Shown one piece after another: positions 1-9,807 of a stretch of DNA of 64,000 nt (positions are counted from its first letter, which is position 1; every line of letters starts with the position of its first letter). Position numbers and translations under genes: made by a program. This stretch comes from Bryobacteraceae bacterium. GTDB lineage: Bacteria > Acidobacteriota > Terriglobia > Bryobacterales > Bryobacteraceae. The notes beneath the pieces were generated by a model. The model had not been told where the DNA came from. It did no database searches and saw nothing but the letters and a program-made list of their open reading frames with translations. The stretch is taken from assembly GCA_947458745.1 (NCBI GenBank), contig CANGYQ010000003.1, forward strand, positions 1 to 64,000, in the 5' to 3' direction.

Positions 1-144
1 ACGGAAATGGTGATGCCGGGCGACAACGTGCAGATGGAAATCGAGCTGATTACGCCGGTGGCCATGGACAAGGGTCTGCGCTTCGCCATCCGCGAAGGCG
101 GCCGTACGGTGGGCGCGGGCACGGTGTCGGAGATTGTGAACTAG
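1..144 (+). CDS. tuf: elongation factor Tu, C-terminal end (partial)
   Basis: The reading frame enters from the left edge and gives the last 47 residues of EF-Tu, including [11 protein letters not shown] and the typical ending [16 protein letters not shown]. This is the C-terminal beta-barrel (domain 3) that contacts aminoacyl-tRNA. tuf directly upstream of rpsJ is the classical str-S10 junction, so the str operon probably lies to the left of the window. Confidence 0.96.
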   Translation, partial: TEMVMPGDNVQMEIELITPVAMDKGLRFAIREGGRTVGAGTVSEIVN

Positions 145-155
145 GGCTGGTTCTA

Positions 156-180
156 CAGTGCCCCGCCTTGGCGGGCACTG
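156..180 (+). promoter_or_regulatory. hairpin between tuf and rpsJ
   Basis: The tuf-rpsJ gap holds an inverted repeat, CAGTGCCC paired with GGGCACTG, with a GC-rich inner part that can extend the stem. No T-run follows, so it is not a clean intrinsic terminator. It could be a processing or attenuation site between the str and S10 units. The function is inferred only from position. Confidence 0.4.
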
Positions 181-198
181 GCCAGAAGCTGATTATCC

Positions 199-519
<321 letters not shown>

Positions 520-595
520 GCGTTCGGGTTATAGCAATTGATCCTGGCCGTGGTTTGTGCCGGGTGGAGTTTTGGAAGTTGATCGAGGGAAAGTC

Positions 596-1237
596 ATGTC
601 CCCAGGGATTCTAGGCAAAAAAATCGGAATGACCCAGATCTTCCGCGCTGACGGGCAAGTGGTGCCGGTCACGCTGGTGAAGGCGGGTCCGTGTGTGGTG
701 ACGCAGCGCAAGACGCCCACCAGTGACGGCTATGATGCGGTGCAGTTGGGCTTGGTGGAGTTCGCCAAGGCCAAAAACATCACCAAGCCGATGGCGGGTC
801 ACTTAAAGAAGTCCGGTGCTGATGGGGTTCGTTTTCAGCGCGAGTTCCGTCTGGCGACGGGCGACTCCGACCTGAAGGCCGGTGATCGGATTCTGGTGAC
901 TGAGTTTAAGCCCACCGACAAGGTGGATGTGACCGGTGTTTCCAAGGGCCGCGGTTTCGCGGGCTTTGTGAAGCGCCATCACTTCCGCGGCGGCGAAGGC
1001 AGCCATGGTTCGATGTTCCACCGCGCGCCCGGTTCCATTGGTTCGTCCAGCTTCCCCAGCCGGGTGTTCCCGGGCATGCGGATGGCGGGTCATATGGGCG
1101 ACGCCCAGGTGACCGTGCGCAACCTGGAAGTGGTTCAAGTGGACAGCGAAGACAACGTGCTGATGGTCAAGGGTGCTATCCCGGGCCCGAATGGCAGCTA
1201 CGTGATGGTTAAGCGTTCACGGCGGATGGGTAAGTAA
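596..1237 (+). CDS. rplC: 50S ribosomal protein L3
   Basis: 213 residues from the ATG that begins [16 protein letters not shown], the normal L3 N-terminus. A longer frame opens at a GTG at 557, but the extra 13 residues match nothing in the family. GAGGGA at 585-590 is well placed as ribosome binding site for 596. The conserved RGGEGSHGS and GMRMAGHMG segments of the central extension, which approaches the peptidyl transferase centre, are present. Confidence 0.97.
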   Translation: MSPGILGKKIGMTQIFRADGQVVPVTLVKAGPCVVTQRKTPTSDGYDAVQLGLVEFAKAKNITKPMAGHLKKSGADGVRFQREFRLATGDSDLKAGDRILVTEFKPTDKVDVTGVSKGRGFAGFVKRHHFRGGEGSHGSMFHRAPGSIGSSSFPSRVFPGMRMAGHMGDAQVTVRNLEVVQVDSEDNVLMVKGAIPGPNGSYVMVKRSRRMGK

Positions 1238-1252
1238 AGGGGGATTGAGGCA

Positions 1253-1888
1253 ATGGCAACCGTAGATATCGTCAATCTCCAAAATCAGAAAGTCGGGCAG
1301 ATGGATCTGTCAGACGAAGTATTCGCCGCTGAGATCAACGAAGCGCTGCTCTATGAGAGCGTCCGCCACTACATGGCGGGCCGCCGCTCGGGCACGGCGA
1401 AGACCAAGACCCGGCATGAAGTAGCCGGCTCCGGCAAGAAGTTGTGGAAGCAGAAGGGTACCGGTCGCGCTCGTATGGGTTCGATCCGGTCGCCGCTCTG
1501 GCGTCACGGCGGTACCACGCACGGTCCAGTGCCGCGCGACTACAGCTACCGGCTGAACAAGAAGATGATCCTGGGAGCGTTGAAGAGCGCCCTGTCGGCC
1601 AAGCTGCGCGACGGTGAGTTGAAGGTAGTGGATGCCTTCGCGTTCGCTGAGCACAAGACCCGCGTCGTCCGCCAGGCGCTGAATGCGCTCGAGGCAACCA
1701 AGACGGCTCTGCTGGTGGACGCAGGCGAGAACGTGAATTTGGCCCGCGGTTCTCAAAATCTAGAGGGGGTCAAGCTGGTTGGCCCCAAGGGCGTCACCGC
1801 TTATGACCTGCTGAAGCATAAGCTGGTGCTGATCTCCAAGGAGGCGGCGGAAAAGCTGTCGGCCTCGCTCGCGGGAGGTGCAAAGTGA
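1253..1888 (+). CDS. rplD: 50S ribosomal protein L4
   Basis: 211 residues. The long internal loop that lines the exit tunnel is recognisable (KLWKQKGTGRARMGSIRSP), as is WRHGGTTHGP. Its stop codon overlaps the GTG start of rplW by four bases, so the two are probably translationally coupled. In Escherichia coli L4 represses its own operon through the S10 leader; no such leader is evident here. Confidence 0.97.
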   Translation: MATVDIVNLQNQKVGQMDLSDEVFAAEINEALLYESVRHYMAGRRSGTAKTKTRHEVAGSGKKLWKQKGTGRARMGSIRSPLWRHGGTTHGPVPRDYSYRLNKKMILGALKSALSAKLRDGELKVVDAFAFAEHKTRVVRQALNALEATKTALLVDAGENVNLARGSQNLEGVKLVGPKGVTAYDLLKHKLVLISKEAAEKLSASLAGGAK

Positions 1889-2172
1889 ATTTGTATGACG
1901 TCATCGTCCGGCCGGTGGTGACTGAAAAGGCCGTGACCAAGAAGGACGACCAGCGGACTCTCTGTTTTGAAGTGGCCCCGGCGGCTACCAAGACGGAGAT
2001 CAAGCACGCGGTTGAGAAATTGTTCAAGGTGAAGGTGTCCGAAGTTCGGACGGCTTCATTCCTTGGCAAGTTGCGCCGGCGGGGCCGTTTTGCGGGCTAC
2101 CGTTCGGATTGGAAGAAGGCTTACGTTGTGCTGAAGACGGGCCAAAAAGTGCCCGAGTACGCCGAGATTTAG
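1885..2172 (+). CDS. rplW: 50S ribosomal protein L23
   Basis: 95 residues starting with GTG (MNLYDVIVRPVVTEKA). The VRPVVTEKA strand, the KTEIKHAVEKLFKVKV helix-strand and RRRGRFAGYRSDWKKAYV are classic L23. L23 sits at the tunnel exit and docks trigger factor and SRP. The start is fixed by the GTGA overlap with rplD. Confidence 0.97.
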   Translation: MNLYDVIVRPVVTEKAVTKKDDQRTLCFEVAPAATKTEIKHAVEKLFKVKVSEVRTASFLGKLRRRGRFAGYRSDWKKAYVVLKTGQKVPEYAEI

Positions 2173-2187
2173 CCGTCAGGAGAAGAC

Positions 2188-3018
2188 ATGCCCGTCAAGT
2201 CATTTAAGCCCGTAACCCCGACGCGCCGCTTCCAGACGGTGGTGACGCGCGAGGACATCACTAAGCAGACTCCGGAAAAGTCGCTCACCGTTGGTAAGCG
2301 CAAATCCGGTGGCCGCACTTCACTCGGTCAAACGTCCAGCCGCTTCATCGGCGGCGGTCACAAACAGACCTACCGCATCATCGATTTCAAGCGTGACAAG
2401 GCTGGTGTCCCGGCCAGGGTCGCTTCGGTTGAGTATGATCCTAACCGCACGGCGCGCATCGCTCTGCTGCACTATGTCGACGGTGAGAAGCGCTACATTT
2501 TGGCCCCTGTCGGGCTGGAAGTGGGTCGCACGGTTCTGTCTGGCCCCACGGCCGACATCCTGATTGGCAATTCGCTGCCGATTAAGAATATCCCTGCCGG
2601 TACCATCGTGCATTGCATTGAGCTCCGTCCCGGCAAGGGCGCGCAGATGGCGCGTTCGGCTGGCGCGCAGGCGCAACTGGTTTCCAAGGATGGCGAGTTC
2701 GGTTTGTTGAAGCTGCCGTCGGGTGAAACCCGCCGCGTGCACGTCGAGTGCATGGCGACCATCGGTCAGGTTGGCAATCTCGATCACGAGAATGAATCGC
2801 TCGGCAAGGCCGGCCGGTCTCGTTGGCTGGGTAAGCGTCCGCACAACCGCGGTGTGTCGATGAACCCGGTCGACCACCCGCACGGTGGTGGCGAGGGTCG
2901 CACGTCAGGCGGCCGTCACCCGGTTACTCCGTGGGGTCAGCCCACGCGTGGTTACAAAACCCGCAACAACAAGCGGACCAACAAGTTTATCGTCAGCCGG
3001 AAGAAGAAGGAGCGCTAG
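2188..3018 (+). CDS. rplB: 50S ribosomal protein L2
   Basis: 276 residues, the normal length. The C-terminal domain contains [14 protein letters not shown], whose conserved histidine lies near the peptidyl transferase centre, and the basic tail ([21 protein letters not shown]). AGGAG sits about 10 bases upstream of the ATG. It is the largest rRNA-binding protein of this cluster. Confidence 0.98.
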   Translation: MPVKSFKPVTPTRRFQTVVTREDITKQTPEKSLTVGKRKSGGRTSLGQTSSRFIGGGHKQTYRIIDFKRDKAGVPARVASVEYDPNRTARIALLHYVDGEKRYILAPVGLEVGRTVLSGPTADILIGNSLPIKNIPAGTIVHCIELRPGKGAQMARSAGAQAQLVSKDGEFGLLKLPSGETRRVHVECMATIGQVGNLDHENESLGKAGRSRWLGKRPHNRGVSMNPVDHPHGGGEGRTSGGRHPVTPWGQPTRGYKTRNNKRTNKFIVSRKKKER

Positions 3019-3044
3019 AGACTGTTTAGTCTTGAGTAATCATC

Positions 3045-3326
3045 ATGAGCCGCTCACTAAAAAAAGGCCCGTTCATCGATACCCACTTGGCTCTCAAGGT
3101 GGAGGCGCTGAACGCCAAAAGTCAAAAGCAGGTTGTGAAGACCTGGTCGCGCCGGTCGACGATCATTCCGGATTTTATCGGTCACACCTTCGGCGTGCAC
3201 AACGGGAAGAAGTTCATCCCGGTGTATGTTACCGAGAACATGGTAGGCCACAAGTTGGGTGAGTTCTCGCCCACCCGGACCTTTAAGGGTCACGTGGCGA
3301 AGTCCAACGAGAAGACGGGCAAGTAA
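3045..3326 (+). CDS. rpsS: 30S ribosomal protein S19
   Basis: 93 residues. It begins [12 protein letters not shown] and carries the conserved [20 protein letters not shown] and [19 protein letters not shown] segments. It forms the 30S head complex with S13, which is also encoded in this window. Confidence 0.98.
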   Translation: MSRSLKKGPFIDTHLALKVEALNAKSQKQVVKTWSRRSTIIPDFIGHTFGVHNGKKFIPVYVTENMVGHKLGEFSPTRTFKGHVAKSNEKTGK

Positions 3327-3336
3327 GGAAATCGCG

Positions 3337-3696
3337 ATGGAAGCAAGAGCAGAAGCACGCTACATCCGGACGTCAGCCCAGAAGGCGCGCCTGGTGATCG
3401 ACCTGATCCGCGGCCGCAAGGCGGGTGAGGCGATCCATATCCTCCGCATGACCAACAAGCGGATGGCGCCGGTGATTGAGAAGGTGTTGCGTTCGGCGAT
3501 CGCCAATGCGGAGAACCGCTCCAGCAGCGTGGATGTCGACAAGCTGGTGGTCAGCGAGGCCTACGTCAATGAAGGCCCGCGCATGAAGCGGATTCGGCCG
3601 GCACCAATGGGCCGGGCTTACCGGTATCAACGCCGGATGTCGCATATCGTCGTCAAGGTAGCCGAGCTCGGTCAAACGGCTCCGGTGAGCAAGTAG
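3337..3696 (+). CDS. rplV: 50S ribosomal protein L22
   Basis: 119 residues from the ATG at 3337 ([18 protein letters not shown]). A longer frame opens at 3259 inside rpsS, but its extra 26 residues are rpsS read out of frame. AAGGAAAT just upstream is the ribosome binding site. The tunnel beta-hairpin ([16 protein letters not shown]) is conserved; changes there give macrolide resistance in other species. Confidence 0.97.
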   Translation: MEARAEARYIRTSAQKARLVIDLIRGRKAGEAIHILRMTNKRMAPVIEKVLRSAIANAENRSSSVDVDKLVVSEAYVNEGPRMKRIRPAPMGRAYRYQRRMSHIVVKVAELGQTAPVSK

Positions 3697-3719
3697 TTCC
3701 GGGGAATAAGGAATTAGGC

Positions 3720-4634
3720 ATGGGTCAGAAAGTACATCCCTACGGCTTCCGGCTTGGCGTGACCAAGACGTGGCGCTCGCGTTGGTTTGCCAAGCAGGAC
3801 TACGCGAAGCTGCTGTTTGAGGACCTGGAACTGAAGGCTTCGCTGCGTGAGCGGCTTAAGTCGGCGGGTGTCAGCTCCATTGAGGTCGATCGGCCGGGCA
3901 ACAAGTTGCGGATCACGATCCGTACCTCTCGTCCGGGTATCATTATCGGCCGCAAGGGCGCTGAGATCGAGAAGCTGAAGCAGGATCTCGCCAAGAAGGC
4001 CAAGCGCGAAGTTTTCATCGACATCCAGGAGGTCCACAAGCCGGAGCTGGATGCTCAGCTGGTGGCCGAGTCCATCGCGATGCAGCTGGAAAAGCGCGTG
4101 GCGTTTCGTCGCGCGATGCGCAAGGCCGTGGATAGTGCGTTGCGTTTTGGCTGCAAAGGTATCAAGGTCCGGGTTTCCGGCCGCTTGAACGGGGCCGAGA
4201 TCGCCCGGAGCGAATGGTATTTGCAGGGTCAGTTGCCGCTACACACGCTGCGCGCTGATATCGATTATGGCTTTGCTGAGGCCAGCACCACTTACGGTGT
4301 GATCGGCGTCAAGTGCTGGGTTTACAAGGGCGAAGTGCTGGACATTCCGGGCCGCCGTGGTCTGCGCAACGCTGATCCGGAACCGCGCCGCCGTCCGCGC
4401 GATAACCGCGATAATCCTCGCGGTGATCGGGGCGACCGGGGGGGGGATCGCCGCGCTCCGATGTCGGCTGCACCGGCCGCTGAGACTGGTGTCGTGCAGC
4501 CTGCGCCCGTGATGCCCCCGGTTAGTGGTTCTCCGATTATGCCACCCGTCGCTGCCCCTGCAGCGCGGAGCTGGAAGCAGGATGCGCAGCCGGTGACCGA
4601 AGCGGGCAAGCCGGAAACCAAGGTGGAGGAATAA
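3720..4634 (+). CDS. rpsC: 30S ribosomal protein S3 with extended acidic/basic tail
   Basis: 304 residues, well above the usual 210-240. Residues 1 to about 220 are ordinary S3: [13 protein letters not shown], the KH domain with [11 protein letters not shown], and the C-terminal domain ending in [13 protein letters not shown]. After that comes a low-complexity tail of about 80 residues, first Arg/Asp/Gly-rich ([19 protein letters not shown]), then Pro/Ala-rich, then acidic. The tail is in frame and ends seven bases before rplP, so it is not a sequencing artefact that simply ran on. It is probably disordered. Confidence 0.96.
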   Translation: MGQKVHPYGFRLGVTKTWRSRWFAKQDYAKLLFEDLELKASLRERLKSAGVSSIEVDRPGNKLRITIRTSRPGIIIGRKGAEIEKLKQDLAKKAKREVFIDIQEVHKPELDAQLVAESIAMQLEKRVAFRRAMRKAVDSALRFGCKGIKVRVSGRLNGAEIARSEWYLQGQLPLHTLRADIDYGFAEASTTYGVIGVKCWVYKGEVLDIPGRRGLRNADPEPRRRPRDNRDNPRGDRGDRGGDRRAPMSAAPAAETGVVQPAPVMPPVSGSPIMPPVAAPAARSWKQDAQPVTEAGKPETKVEE

Positions 4635-4640
4635 CACGCC

Positions 4641-5054
4641 ATGTTGATGCCCAAGAAGGTCAAGTACCGCAAGCAGCAACGCGGGAAGATGAAGGGTACG
4701 GCCCAGCGTGGAGCCACGCTGGCGTTTGGTGAGTATGGGTTGAAGGGTCTGGCGCTCTGCTGGATCACCAACCGTCAGATCGAGGCGGCCCGTATCGCCA
4801 TGACGCGCCATATTAAGCGTGGTGGCCGGGTGTGGGTGCGCTTGTTCCCGGATAAGCCCTATACGAAGAAGCCGGCTGAAGTCCGCATGGGTTCGGGCAA
4901 GGGTGCGCTTGAAGGGTGGGTTGCGGTGGTTCGTCCCGGCAAGGTGCTGTTTGAGATGGAAGGCGTCCCGGTCGAAGTAGCCCAGGAAGCGTTCCGCTTG
5001 GCGGCGGCGAAGTTGCCGTTGAAGACCAAGTTTATCAAGCGTGAGATGGCGTAG
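4641..5054 (+). CDS. rplP: 50S ribosomal protein L16
   Basis: 137 residues starting [19 protein letters not shown]. The conserved [17 protein letters not shown] and [12 protein letters not shown] segments are present. L16 binds near the A site and P site and is a late assembly protein. Only six bases separate it from rpsC. Confidence 0.98.
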   Translation: MLMPKKVKYRKQQRGKMKGTAQRGATLAFGEYGLKGLALCWITNRQIEAARIAMTRHIKRGGRVWVRLFPDKPYTKKPAEVRMGSGKGALEGWVAVVRPGKVLFEMEGVPVEVAQEAFRLAAAKLPLKTKFIKREMA

Positions 5055-5082
5055 GCGGAACAGGAAGTAAGGAAGACACGCG

Positions 5083-5286
5083 ATGAAGGCCGAAAAAATT
5101 CGCGAGCTTGGTGAAGCCGAGCTCGCCGCCCAACTGAAGGAAGGCGCCGAAAAGATGTTCCGTCTGAAGTTTCAGATGAAGATGGGACAGACCGATGGCG
5201 TCAAGAATTACCGCATGCTGCGCAAGGATCGCGCCCGGGTGCTGACGGAGCTGACTGCACGCAAAGCCAAGGAGGCGTCGAAGTAA
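5083..5286 (+). CDS. rpmC: 50S ribosomal protein L29
   Basis: 67 residues, helical. It starts [20 protein letters not shown] and has the ..[13 protein letters not shown] helix and the C-terminal [14 protein letters not shown] helix of the family. It sits beside L23 at the tunnel exit. Two bases separate it from rpsQ. Confidence 0.96.
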   Translation: MKAEKIRELGEAELAAQLKEGAEKMFRLKFQMKMGQTDGVKNYRMLRKDRARVLTELTARKAKEASK

Positions 5287-5288
5287 CG

Positions 5289-5582
5289 ATGTCGGAAAAG
5301 GTTGTCCGCAAGCAGGAAAAGGTCGGCGAAGTCGTTTCGACCAAGATGGCCAAGACGATCGTGGTGCAGGTGACGCGCCGGGTGCAACACCCGATGTACA
5401 AGCGGATCATCACGAAGCGCAACAAATTTTACGCCCATGACGAGAATGAAACGGCTCGGACGGGTGATGTGGTCCGCATTGTGGAAGCTCGGCCGATGTC
5501 GAAGCTGAAGCGGTGGGCGCTGGGTGAGGTGATCCGCCGGTCGGCATTGGTGGGTCTCGAAGCCGAAGAAGTGAAATCGTAG
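5289..5582 (+). CDS. rpsQ: 30S ribosomal protein S17
   Basis: 97 residues. The OB-fold signature is clear (GEVVSTKMAKTIVVQVTRR, followed by HPMYKRIITKRNKFYAHDE and GDVVRIVEARPMSKLKRW). It is slightly longer at both ends than the 80-85 residue average. It is one of the primary 16S binding proteins. Confidence 0.97.
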   Translation: MSEKVVRKQEKVGEVVSTKMAKTIVVQVTRRVQHPMYKRIITKRNKFYAHDENETARTGDVVRIVEARPMSKLKRWALGEVIRRSALVGLEAEEVKS

Positions 5583-5606
5583 CCGGACGGCAACAGGAGT
5601 CATGTC

Positions 5607-5975
5607 ATGGTAGGGATGAGAACAATCCTCGCGGTGGCCGACAATTCCGGCGCTCGCCGGTTGTCGTGCATTTTGCCGCGTGGTGGTGATTTGGGCGCGC
5701 GCGCCGGTCTGGGTGACATTGTCACCGCAGCCGTGAAGGAAGCTGCGCCGGATTCTAACATCAAGAAGGGTAAGGTCGTCCGGTGTGTCATCGTACGGCT
5801 GCGTAAGGAGACCCGCCGCAAGGATGGGACCTACATTCGCTTTGATGAGAACGCCGCGGTGTTGGTGAACGAACTGGGTGAGCCCGTCGGCACCCGCGTT
5901 TTTGGCCCGATTGCTCGTGAATTGCGCGACAAGCGCTACATGAAGATCGTGTCGCTCGCTCCGGAGGTGATCTAA
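5607..5975 (+). CDS. rplN: 50S ribosomal protein L14
   Basis: 122 residues, exact family length. Conserved segments: [38 protein letters not shown] and [12 protein letters not shown]. It begins MVGMRT rather than the more common MIQ, a minor change. It lies at the subunit interface where it contacts 16S helix 14. Confidence 0.98.
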   Translation: MVGMRTILAVADNSGARRLSCILPRGGDLGARAGLGDIVTAAVKEAAPDSNIKKGKVVRCVIVRLRKETRRKDGTYIRFDENAAVLVNELGEPVGTRVFGPIARELRDKRYMKIVSLAPEVI

Positions 5976-5977
5976 CC

Positions 5978-6355
5978 ATGGCGAAGCTCCAGTTTTTCGG
6001 AACTCGCGCCGCCGGTGCGCCGGCGCGCATTCGTCTCAAGAAGGATGACATCGTCAAGGTCATCGCGGGCAAGGACAAGGGCAAGACTGGTCGGATCCTG
6101 GAAGTGGATCAGGAGAAGGGCCGCGTGCTGGTGGAAGGCGTCGGCATGATCAAGCGCCACACCCGCCCCAACCCGGCTCGTCAAGTGAAGGGTGGCATCG
6201 CCGAGCGCGAAGCTCCGATTCATGTCTCCAACGTCATGCTGACGACCTCGGGCGGCGTGCCGACCCGGATCGGCATCAAGGTGGAGAACGTGGGCGGCAA
6301 GATGCGCCGCACTCGCGTGGCGCGCAAGAGCGGCGAGACGCTCGACAAGAAGTAG
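5978..6355 (+). CDS. rplX: 50S ribosomal protein L24
   Basis: 125 residues. The KOW core is plain (RIRLKKDDIVKVIAGKDKGK, then GRILEVDQEKGRVLVEGV). An N-terminal stretch of about 17 residues (MAKLQFFGTRAAGAPA) precedes the usual L24 start. The in-frame ATG at 5978 is two bases after the rplN stop, which favours the longer form, but a shorter product cannot be excluded. Confidence 0.95.
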   Translation: MAKLQFFGTRAAGAPARIRLKKDDIVKVIAGKDKGKTGRILEVDQEKGRVLVEGVGMIKRHTRPNPARQVKGGIAEREAPIHVSNVMLTTSGGVPTRIGIKVENVGGKMRRTRVARKSGETLDKK

Positions 6356-6409
6356 TCGACTTCAAGGATTTACAGGCAGCTTCTGAAGGCAAGCAGGCAG
6401 GACAACGAT

Positions 6410-6952
6410 ATGGCAGCACGGTTGCGCGAATTGTATACAACGAAAGTGGCCCCGGCACTCCAAAAGGATTTCGGGTACAAGAACGTGATGGCGATCCCGA
6501 AGATCGAGAAGGTTTCGATCAACATTGGTTTGGGCGAGGCGACCTCGAACTCCAAGCTGATGGACGGCGCTGTTGTGGAACTGGGTACGATTGCGGGGCA
6601 GAAGCCCGTCGTCACCCGCGCCAAGAAGTCGATCGCCGCCTTCAAGCTGCGCGAGGGTGTGGCGATTGGTTGCATGGTGACTCTGCGCGGTGACCGGATG
6701 TATGAGTTTCTGGACCGTCTGATGAACATCGCTCTCCCGCGCGTCCGTGACTTCCGTGGTGTCAACCCGAAGTCATTTGATGGCCGGGGCAATTACACGC
6801 TCGGCGTGAAAGACCAGTTGATCTTCCCGGAGATTGACTACAACAAGATCGAAAAGACCAAGGGCATGAACATCTGTATTACCACCACGGCGGGTACGGA
6901 CGCTGAGGGTTTGGCGCTGCTGAAGTACATGGGCATGCCGTTCCGGAATTAG
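6410..6952 (+). CDS. rplE: 50S ribosomal protein L5
   Basis: 180 residues. Matches: [62 protein letters not shown] and [10 protein letters not shown]. It binds 5S rRNA together with L18, encoded downstream in the same cluster. Confidence 0.98.
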   Translation: MAARLRELYTTKVAPALQKDFGYKNVMAIPKIEKVSINIGLGEATSNSKLMDGAVVELGTIAGQKPVVTRAKKSIAAFKLREGVAIGCMVTLRGDRMYEFLDRLMNIALPRVRDFRGVNPKSFDGRGNYTLGVKDQLIFPEIDYNKIEKTKGMNICITTTAGTDAEGLALLKYMGMPFRN

Positions 6953-7008
6953 TCCGCAACCAGAAGCGAATCCAGGACCCGAGAAGCAAACGAGGAATTT
7001 AGCACCAC

Positions 7009-7233
7009 ATGTCAACGACGGCAAAAGCAGCCAAAGACCGAATCCTCGGCGAGAAGATCGCCGCGGCCCGGGCCAACGGCACCAAGGTAAAGTTTGCAAT
7101 CCGCTTGCGGAACCGCTGCATGCGTTGCGGCCGGCCGCGCGGCTATATCGGGAAGTTCCATTTGTGCCGGATTTGTTTCCGGCAGCTGGCGCTGGCGGGC
7201 GAGATCCCGGGCGTTGTGAAATCGAGTTGGTAA
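7009..7233 (+). CDS. rpsN: 30S ribosomal protein S14, zinc-binding type with N-terminal extension
   Basis: 74 residues. The C-terminal part is the zinc-ribbon form ([21 protein letters not shown], two CxxC pairs) ending IPGVVKSSW. The zinc-type S14 is usually about 61 residues; here about 13 extra residues rich in Lys and Ala precede the core. There is no sign in this window of a second, zinc-free copy. Confidence 0.95.
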   Translation: MSTTAKAAKDRILGEKIAAARANGTKVKFAIRLRNRCMRCGRPRGYIGKFHLCRICFRQLALAGEIPGVVKSSW

Positions 7234-7243
7234 GGAGCCAGGC

Positions 7244-7642
7244 ATGACGACATCAGATCCCATCGCCGATATGCTCACGCGCGTGCGGAACGCGATTATT
7301 GCGCGTCACTCCAAAGTGGACGTCCCGTCTTCGAAGGTCAAGATGGAAATAGCCCGGATCCTGAAAGAGGAAGGCTACATCCTGAACTTCAAATTGGCGG
7401 AAGAAGGCGCCCGGAAGACGATCAAGATCTATTTGAAGTACACCCCCGGTAATCAGCCGGTGATCTCGAAGCTGGAGCGCATCTCGCGCCCTGGCTGCCG
7501 GGTCTATGTCGGTTCTTCGGATATCCCGCGTGTGTTGGGTGGATTGGGCGTCAACATTTTGACTACTCCGCGCGGTGTAATGACCGGCGCGACGGCGCGC
7601 AAGCAGGGCGTCGGCGGCGAAATTCTCTGTCAGGTTTGGTAA
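7244..7642 (+). CDS. rpsH: 30S ribosomal protein S8
   Basis: 132 residues. It starts [18 protein letters not shown] and ends in the conserved [23 protein letters not shown]8 binds the central domain of 16S rRNA and, in E. coli, also represses the spc operon at an mRNA site near rplE. Confidence 0.98.
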   Translation: MTTSDPIADMLTRVRNAIIARHSKVDVPSSKVKMEIARILKEEGYILNFKLAEEGARKTIKIYLKYTPGNQPVISKLERISRPGCRVYVGSSDIPRVLGGLGVNILTTPRGVMTGATARKQGVGGEILCQVW

Positions 7643-7648
7643 GTAATC

Positions 7649-8197
7649 ATGTCGCGAATTGGTAAAAAACCGATCAATATTCCGGCGGGCGTGAAGCTCA
7701 AGATCGGCGAGTCTCTTCTCGTCGAAGGCCCGAAAGGCAAGCAGACCGTTCCGATTCCGCCGGGTATCCGGCTGGAACAGGCGGGCACCGTACTGGAAGT
7801 CAAGCGGGAAAATGATAGCTTCGCTGCGGTGCACGGCTTGACTCGCGCCTTGGCTTCCAATGCCGTGGTGGGCGTCTCCTCGGGCTTCGTTCGGGAGTTG
7901 GACATCGTGGGCGTCGGCTACCGCTGCGATGTCAAAGGCAATATCGCGAGCTTTGCTTTGGGTTACTCACACCCGATTGAGTTCCTTTTGCCCCCCGAAG
8001 TCGAGATGGCCGTTGATAAGCAGACGCATATCGTGCTGAAAAGCTTCGATCGTCAGGTGCTGGGCCAAGTGGCCGCGAATATGCGGGCGCTGCGTCCGCC
8101 GGATCCATACAAGAATAAGGGTGTCCGTTTCACCGGCGAAGTGCTCCGGAAGAAGCAGGGCAAGACGGGCGCTGGCGGCAAGGGCGGAGGTAAGTAA
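7649..8197 (+). CDS. rplF: 50S ribosomal protein L6
   Basis: 182 residues in two related alpha/beta domains. It begins [15 protein letters not shown] and contains the conserved [11 protein letters not shown] near the C-terminus. The tail is rich in Gly and Lys ([12 protein letters not shown]). The last base of its stop codon is the first base of the rplR start (TAATG). Confidence 0.98.
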   Translation: MSRIGKKPINIPAGVKLKIGESLLVEGPKGKQTVPIPPGIRLEQAGTVLEVKRENDSFAAVHGLTRALASNAVVGVSSGFVRELDIVGVGYRCDVKGNIASFALGYSHPIEFLLPPEVEMAVDKQTHIVLKSFDRQVLGQVAANMRALRPPDPYKNKGVRFTGEVLRKKQGKTGAGGKGGGK

Positions 8198-8559
8198 TGA
8201 GTGCGAAATCGAGCAAGAACGATCGCCGGGTCCGCATTCACACGCGCATCCGCCGCAAGGTGAAGGGCGAGGCTGCCCGGCCGCGTTTGGCGGTCTTCCG
8301 CAGTGTGAAGCATATTTATTGCCAGGTCATCGACGACCGGTCCGGGACCACGCTGGTGTCGGCTTCCTCCAACGAGAAGGCCGAAACCGTGAAGTCCGGC
8401 GGCAACCTCGATGGGGCCAAGGGTGTGGGACGTTTGGTGGCGGAGCGGGCCAAGGAAAAGGGCATCACGCAGGTGGTGTTTGACCGCGGCGGCTATCTCT
8501 ATCACGGCCGGGTGAAGGCGCTGGCGGAAGCTGCGCGCGAAGCAGGATTGGAGTTTTAA
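8197..8559 (+). CDS. rplR: 50S ribosomal protein L18
   Basis: 120 residues. [18 protein letters not shown], the serine-rich STL/SAS region and [24 protein letters not shown] are typical of L18. It overlaps rplF by one base (TAATG), so the two are probably coupled. It is a 5S rRNA-binding protein. Confidence 0.97.
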   Translation: MSAKSSKNDRRVRIHTRIRRKVKGEAARPRLAVFRSVKHIYCQVIDDRSGTTLVSASSNEKAETVKSGGNLDGAKGVGRLVAERAKEKGITQVVFDRGGYLYHGRVKALAEAAREAGLEF

Positions 8560-8565
8560 CTCAAC

Positions 8566-9084
8566 ATGGCTTACGTTCCAGTTAAGCGGGTCGACGCCGG
8601 CAGCCTGAACTTGAAAGAGCAGGTCGTCTCCATTAACCGCGTCACCAAAGTGGTGAAGGGCGGCAAGAATATGAGCTTCTCGGCCCTGGTGGTGGTGGGT
8701 GATCCTTCCGCGCGGGTTGTCGGTTTCGGTACCGGCAAAGCGAAGGAAGTTCCCTCCGCCATCAAGAAGGGTATCGAGGCGGCCAAGAAGAACTTGCGGA
8801 AAATCAACGTGCTGGAGCGGACCATTCTGCACCCGGTGCTGGGCCGTTTTGGTGCCGGGCTGGTGTTGTTGAAGCCCGCCCCGGAAGGTACTGGCGTCAT
8901 TGCCGGTGGTCCGGTGCGTGCGGTGATCCAGAGCGTTGGTATTCCGAATGTGTTGACCAAGTCCATTGGTTCGCACAACCCCCACAACGTCGTCAAGGCG
9001 ACCATTGCTGCCCTGACGCAGTTGCGCGACCGGGGTGAAGTGGCGGAGATGCGTGGCTTGGCGCAGGAGAAAGTCAGTGCCTGA
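8566..9084 (+). CDS. rpsE: 30S ribosomal protein S5
   Basis: 172 residues. [20 protein letters not shown] and GHGTGKA-type [15 protein letters not shown] mark the double-stranded RNA-binding domain; [15 protein letters not shown] [16 protein letters not shown] and [13 protein letters not shown] mark the C-terminal domain. Its end overlaps the GTG start of rpmD by eight bases. Confidence 0.98.
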   Translation: MAYVPVKRVDAGSLNLKEQVVSINRVTKVVKGGKNMSFSALVVVGDPSARVVGFGTGKAKEVPSAIKKGIEAAKKNLRKINVLERTILHPVLGRFGAGLVLLKPAPEGTGVIAGGPVRAVIQSVGIPNVLTKSIGSHNPHNVVKATIAALTQLRDRGEVAEMRGLAQEKVSA

Positions 9085-9265
9085 GCAAACAGCAAAAATT
9101 AAGATCCAGCTCTACGCGAGCACGATCACCTGTCCCGAAAAGCAGCGCGCCATCGTCCGTTCGTTGGGCCTGAAGAAGCTCAACAGCATCGTGGAGCGCC
9201 CGGACGACGCCTGTTTCCGCGGTATGGTGAAGAAGATCCCTCACTTGGTGAGGGTGGTGGCCTAA
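9077..9265 (+). CDS. rpmD: 50S ribosomal protein L30
   Basis: 62 residues from a GTG at 9077 ([16 protein letters not shown]). A longer frame from 9035 reads rpsE out of frame and is discarded. The L30 motif [16 protein letters not shown] is clear. The 8-base overlap with rpsE suggests reinitiation. The start is inferred from family length. Confidence 0.93.
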   Translation: MPEQTAKIKIQLYASTITCPEKQRAIVRSLGLKKLNSIVERPDDACFRGMVKKIPHLVRVVA

Positions 9266-9266
9266 C

Positions 9267-9734
9267 ATGAACCTGAGCCAGATTAAGCCCCCCGCAGGGC
9301 AAAAACAGAAAAAGCAGCGTGTCGGCCAGGGTATGGGTACCGGGCGCGGTAAGTTCTCCGGCCGTGGTGCCAAGGGTGCTAAGTCGATCTCCGGCTACTC
9401 GCGTATGCGCGGCTTTGAAGGCGGTCAGATGCCGCTCCATCGCCGCTTGCCGAAGCGTGGCTTCACCAACGTGTTCCGCGAAGAGTGGGCCATCATCAAT
9501 CTGGCCAAGCTCCAGGAACTGGAGGGCGATACCTTCTCACCCGAGATCCTGATGGCTTCCGGTGTGATCAAGAAGATCGAGAAGGGCTTGAAGGTTCTCG
9601 CCCATGGTGAGATCAAGAAGGCCATCAAGGTCACCGCTCATGCCATTTCCGCGGCAGCGGCGGAGAAGATCAAGGCAGCCGGCGGCACCGTCGAACTGCT
9701 GACCAAGGCCAGCCCAGCCGAGCCAGCCGCTTAA
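9267..9734 (+). CDS. rplO: 50S ribosomal protein L15
   Basis: 155 residues. The N-terminal glycine/lysine/arginine extension (KKQRVGQGMGTGRGKFSGRG) that threads into 23S rRNA and the FEGGQMPLHRRLPKRGF motif are present, followed by the globular C-terminal domain. It starts one base after the rpmD stop. Confidence 0.97.
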   Translation: MNLSQIKPPAGQKQKKQRVGQGMGTGRGKFSGRGAKGAKSISGYSRMRGFEGGQMPLHRRLPKRGFTNVFREEWAIINLAKLQELEGDTFSPEILMASGVIKKIEKGLKVLAHGEIKKAIKVTAHAISAAAAEKIKAAGGTVELLTKASPAEPAA

Positions 9735-9807
9735 GAGCAGCTGCTATCGGGCGTTTTCCAGAATTTGCCGCTTTGTTTGAGCGGTAAGCGCGTAGGACAA
9801 TAAGACC

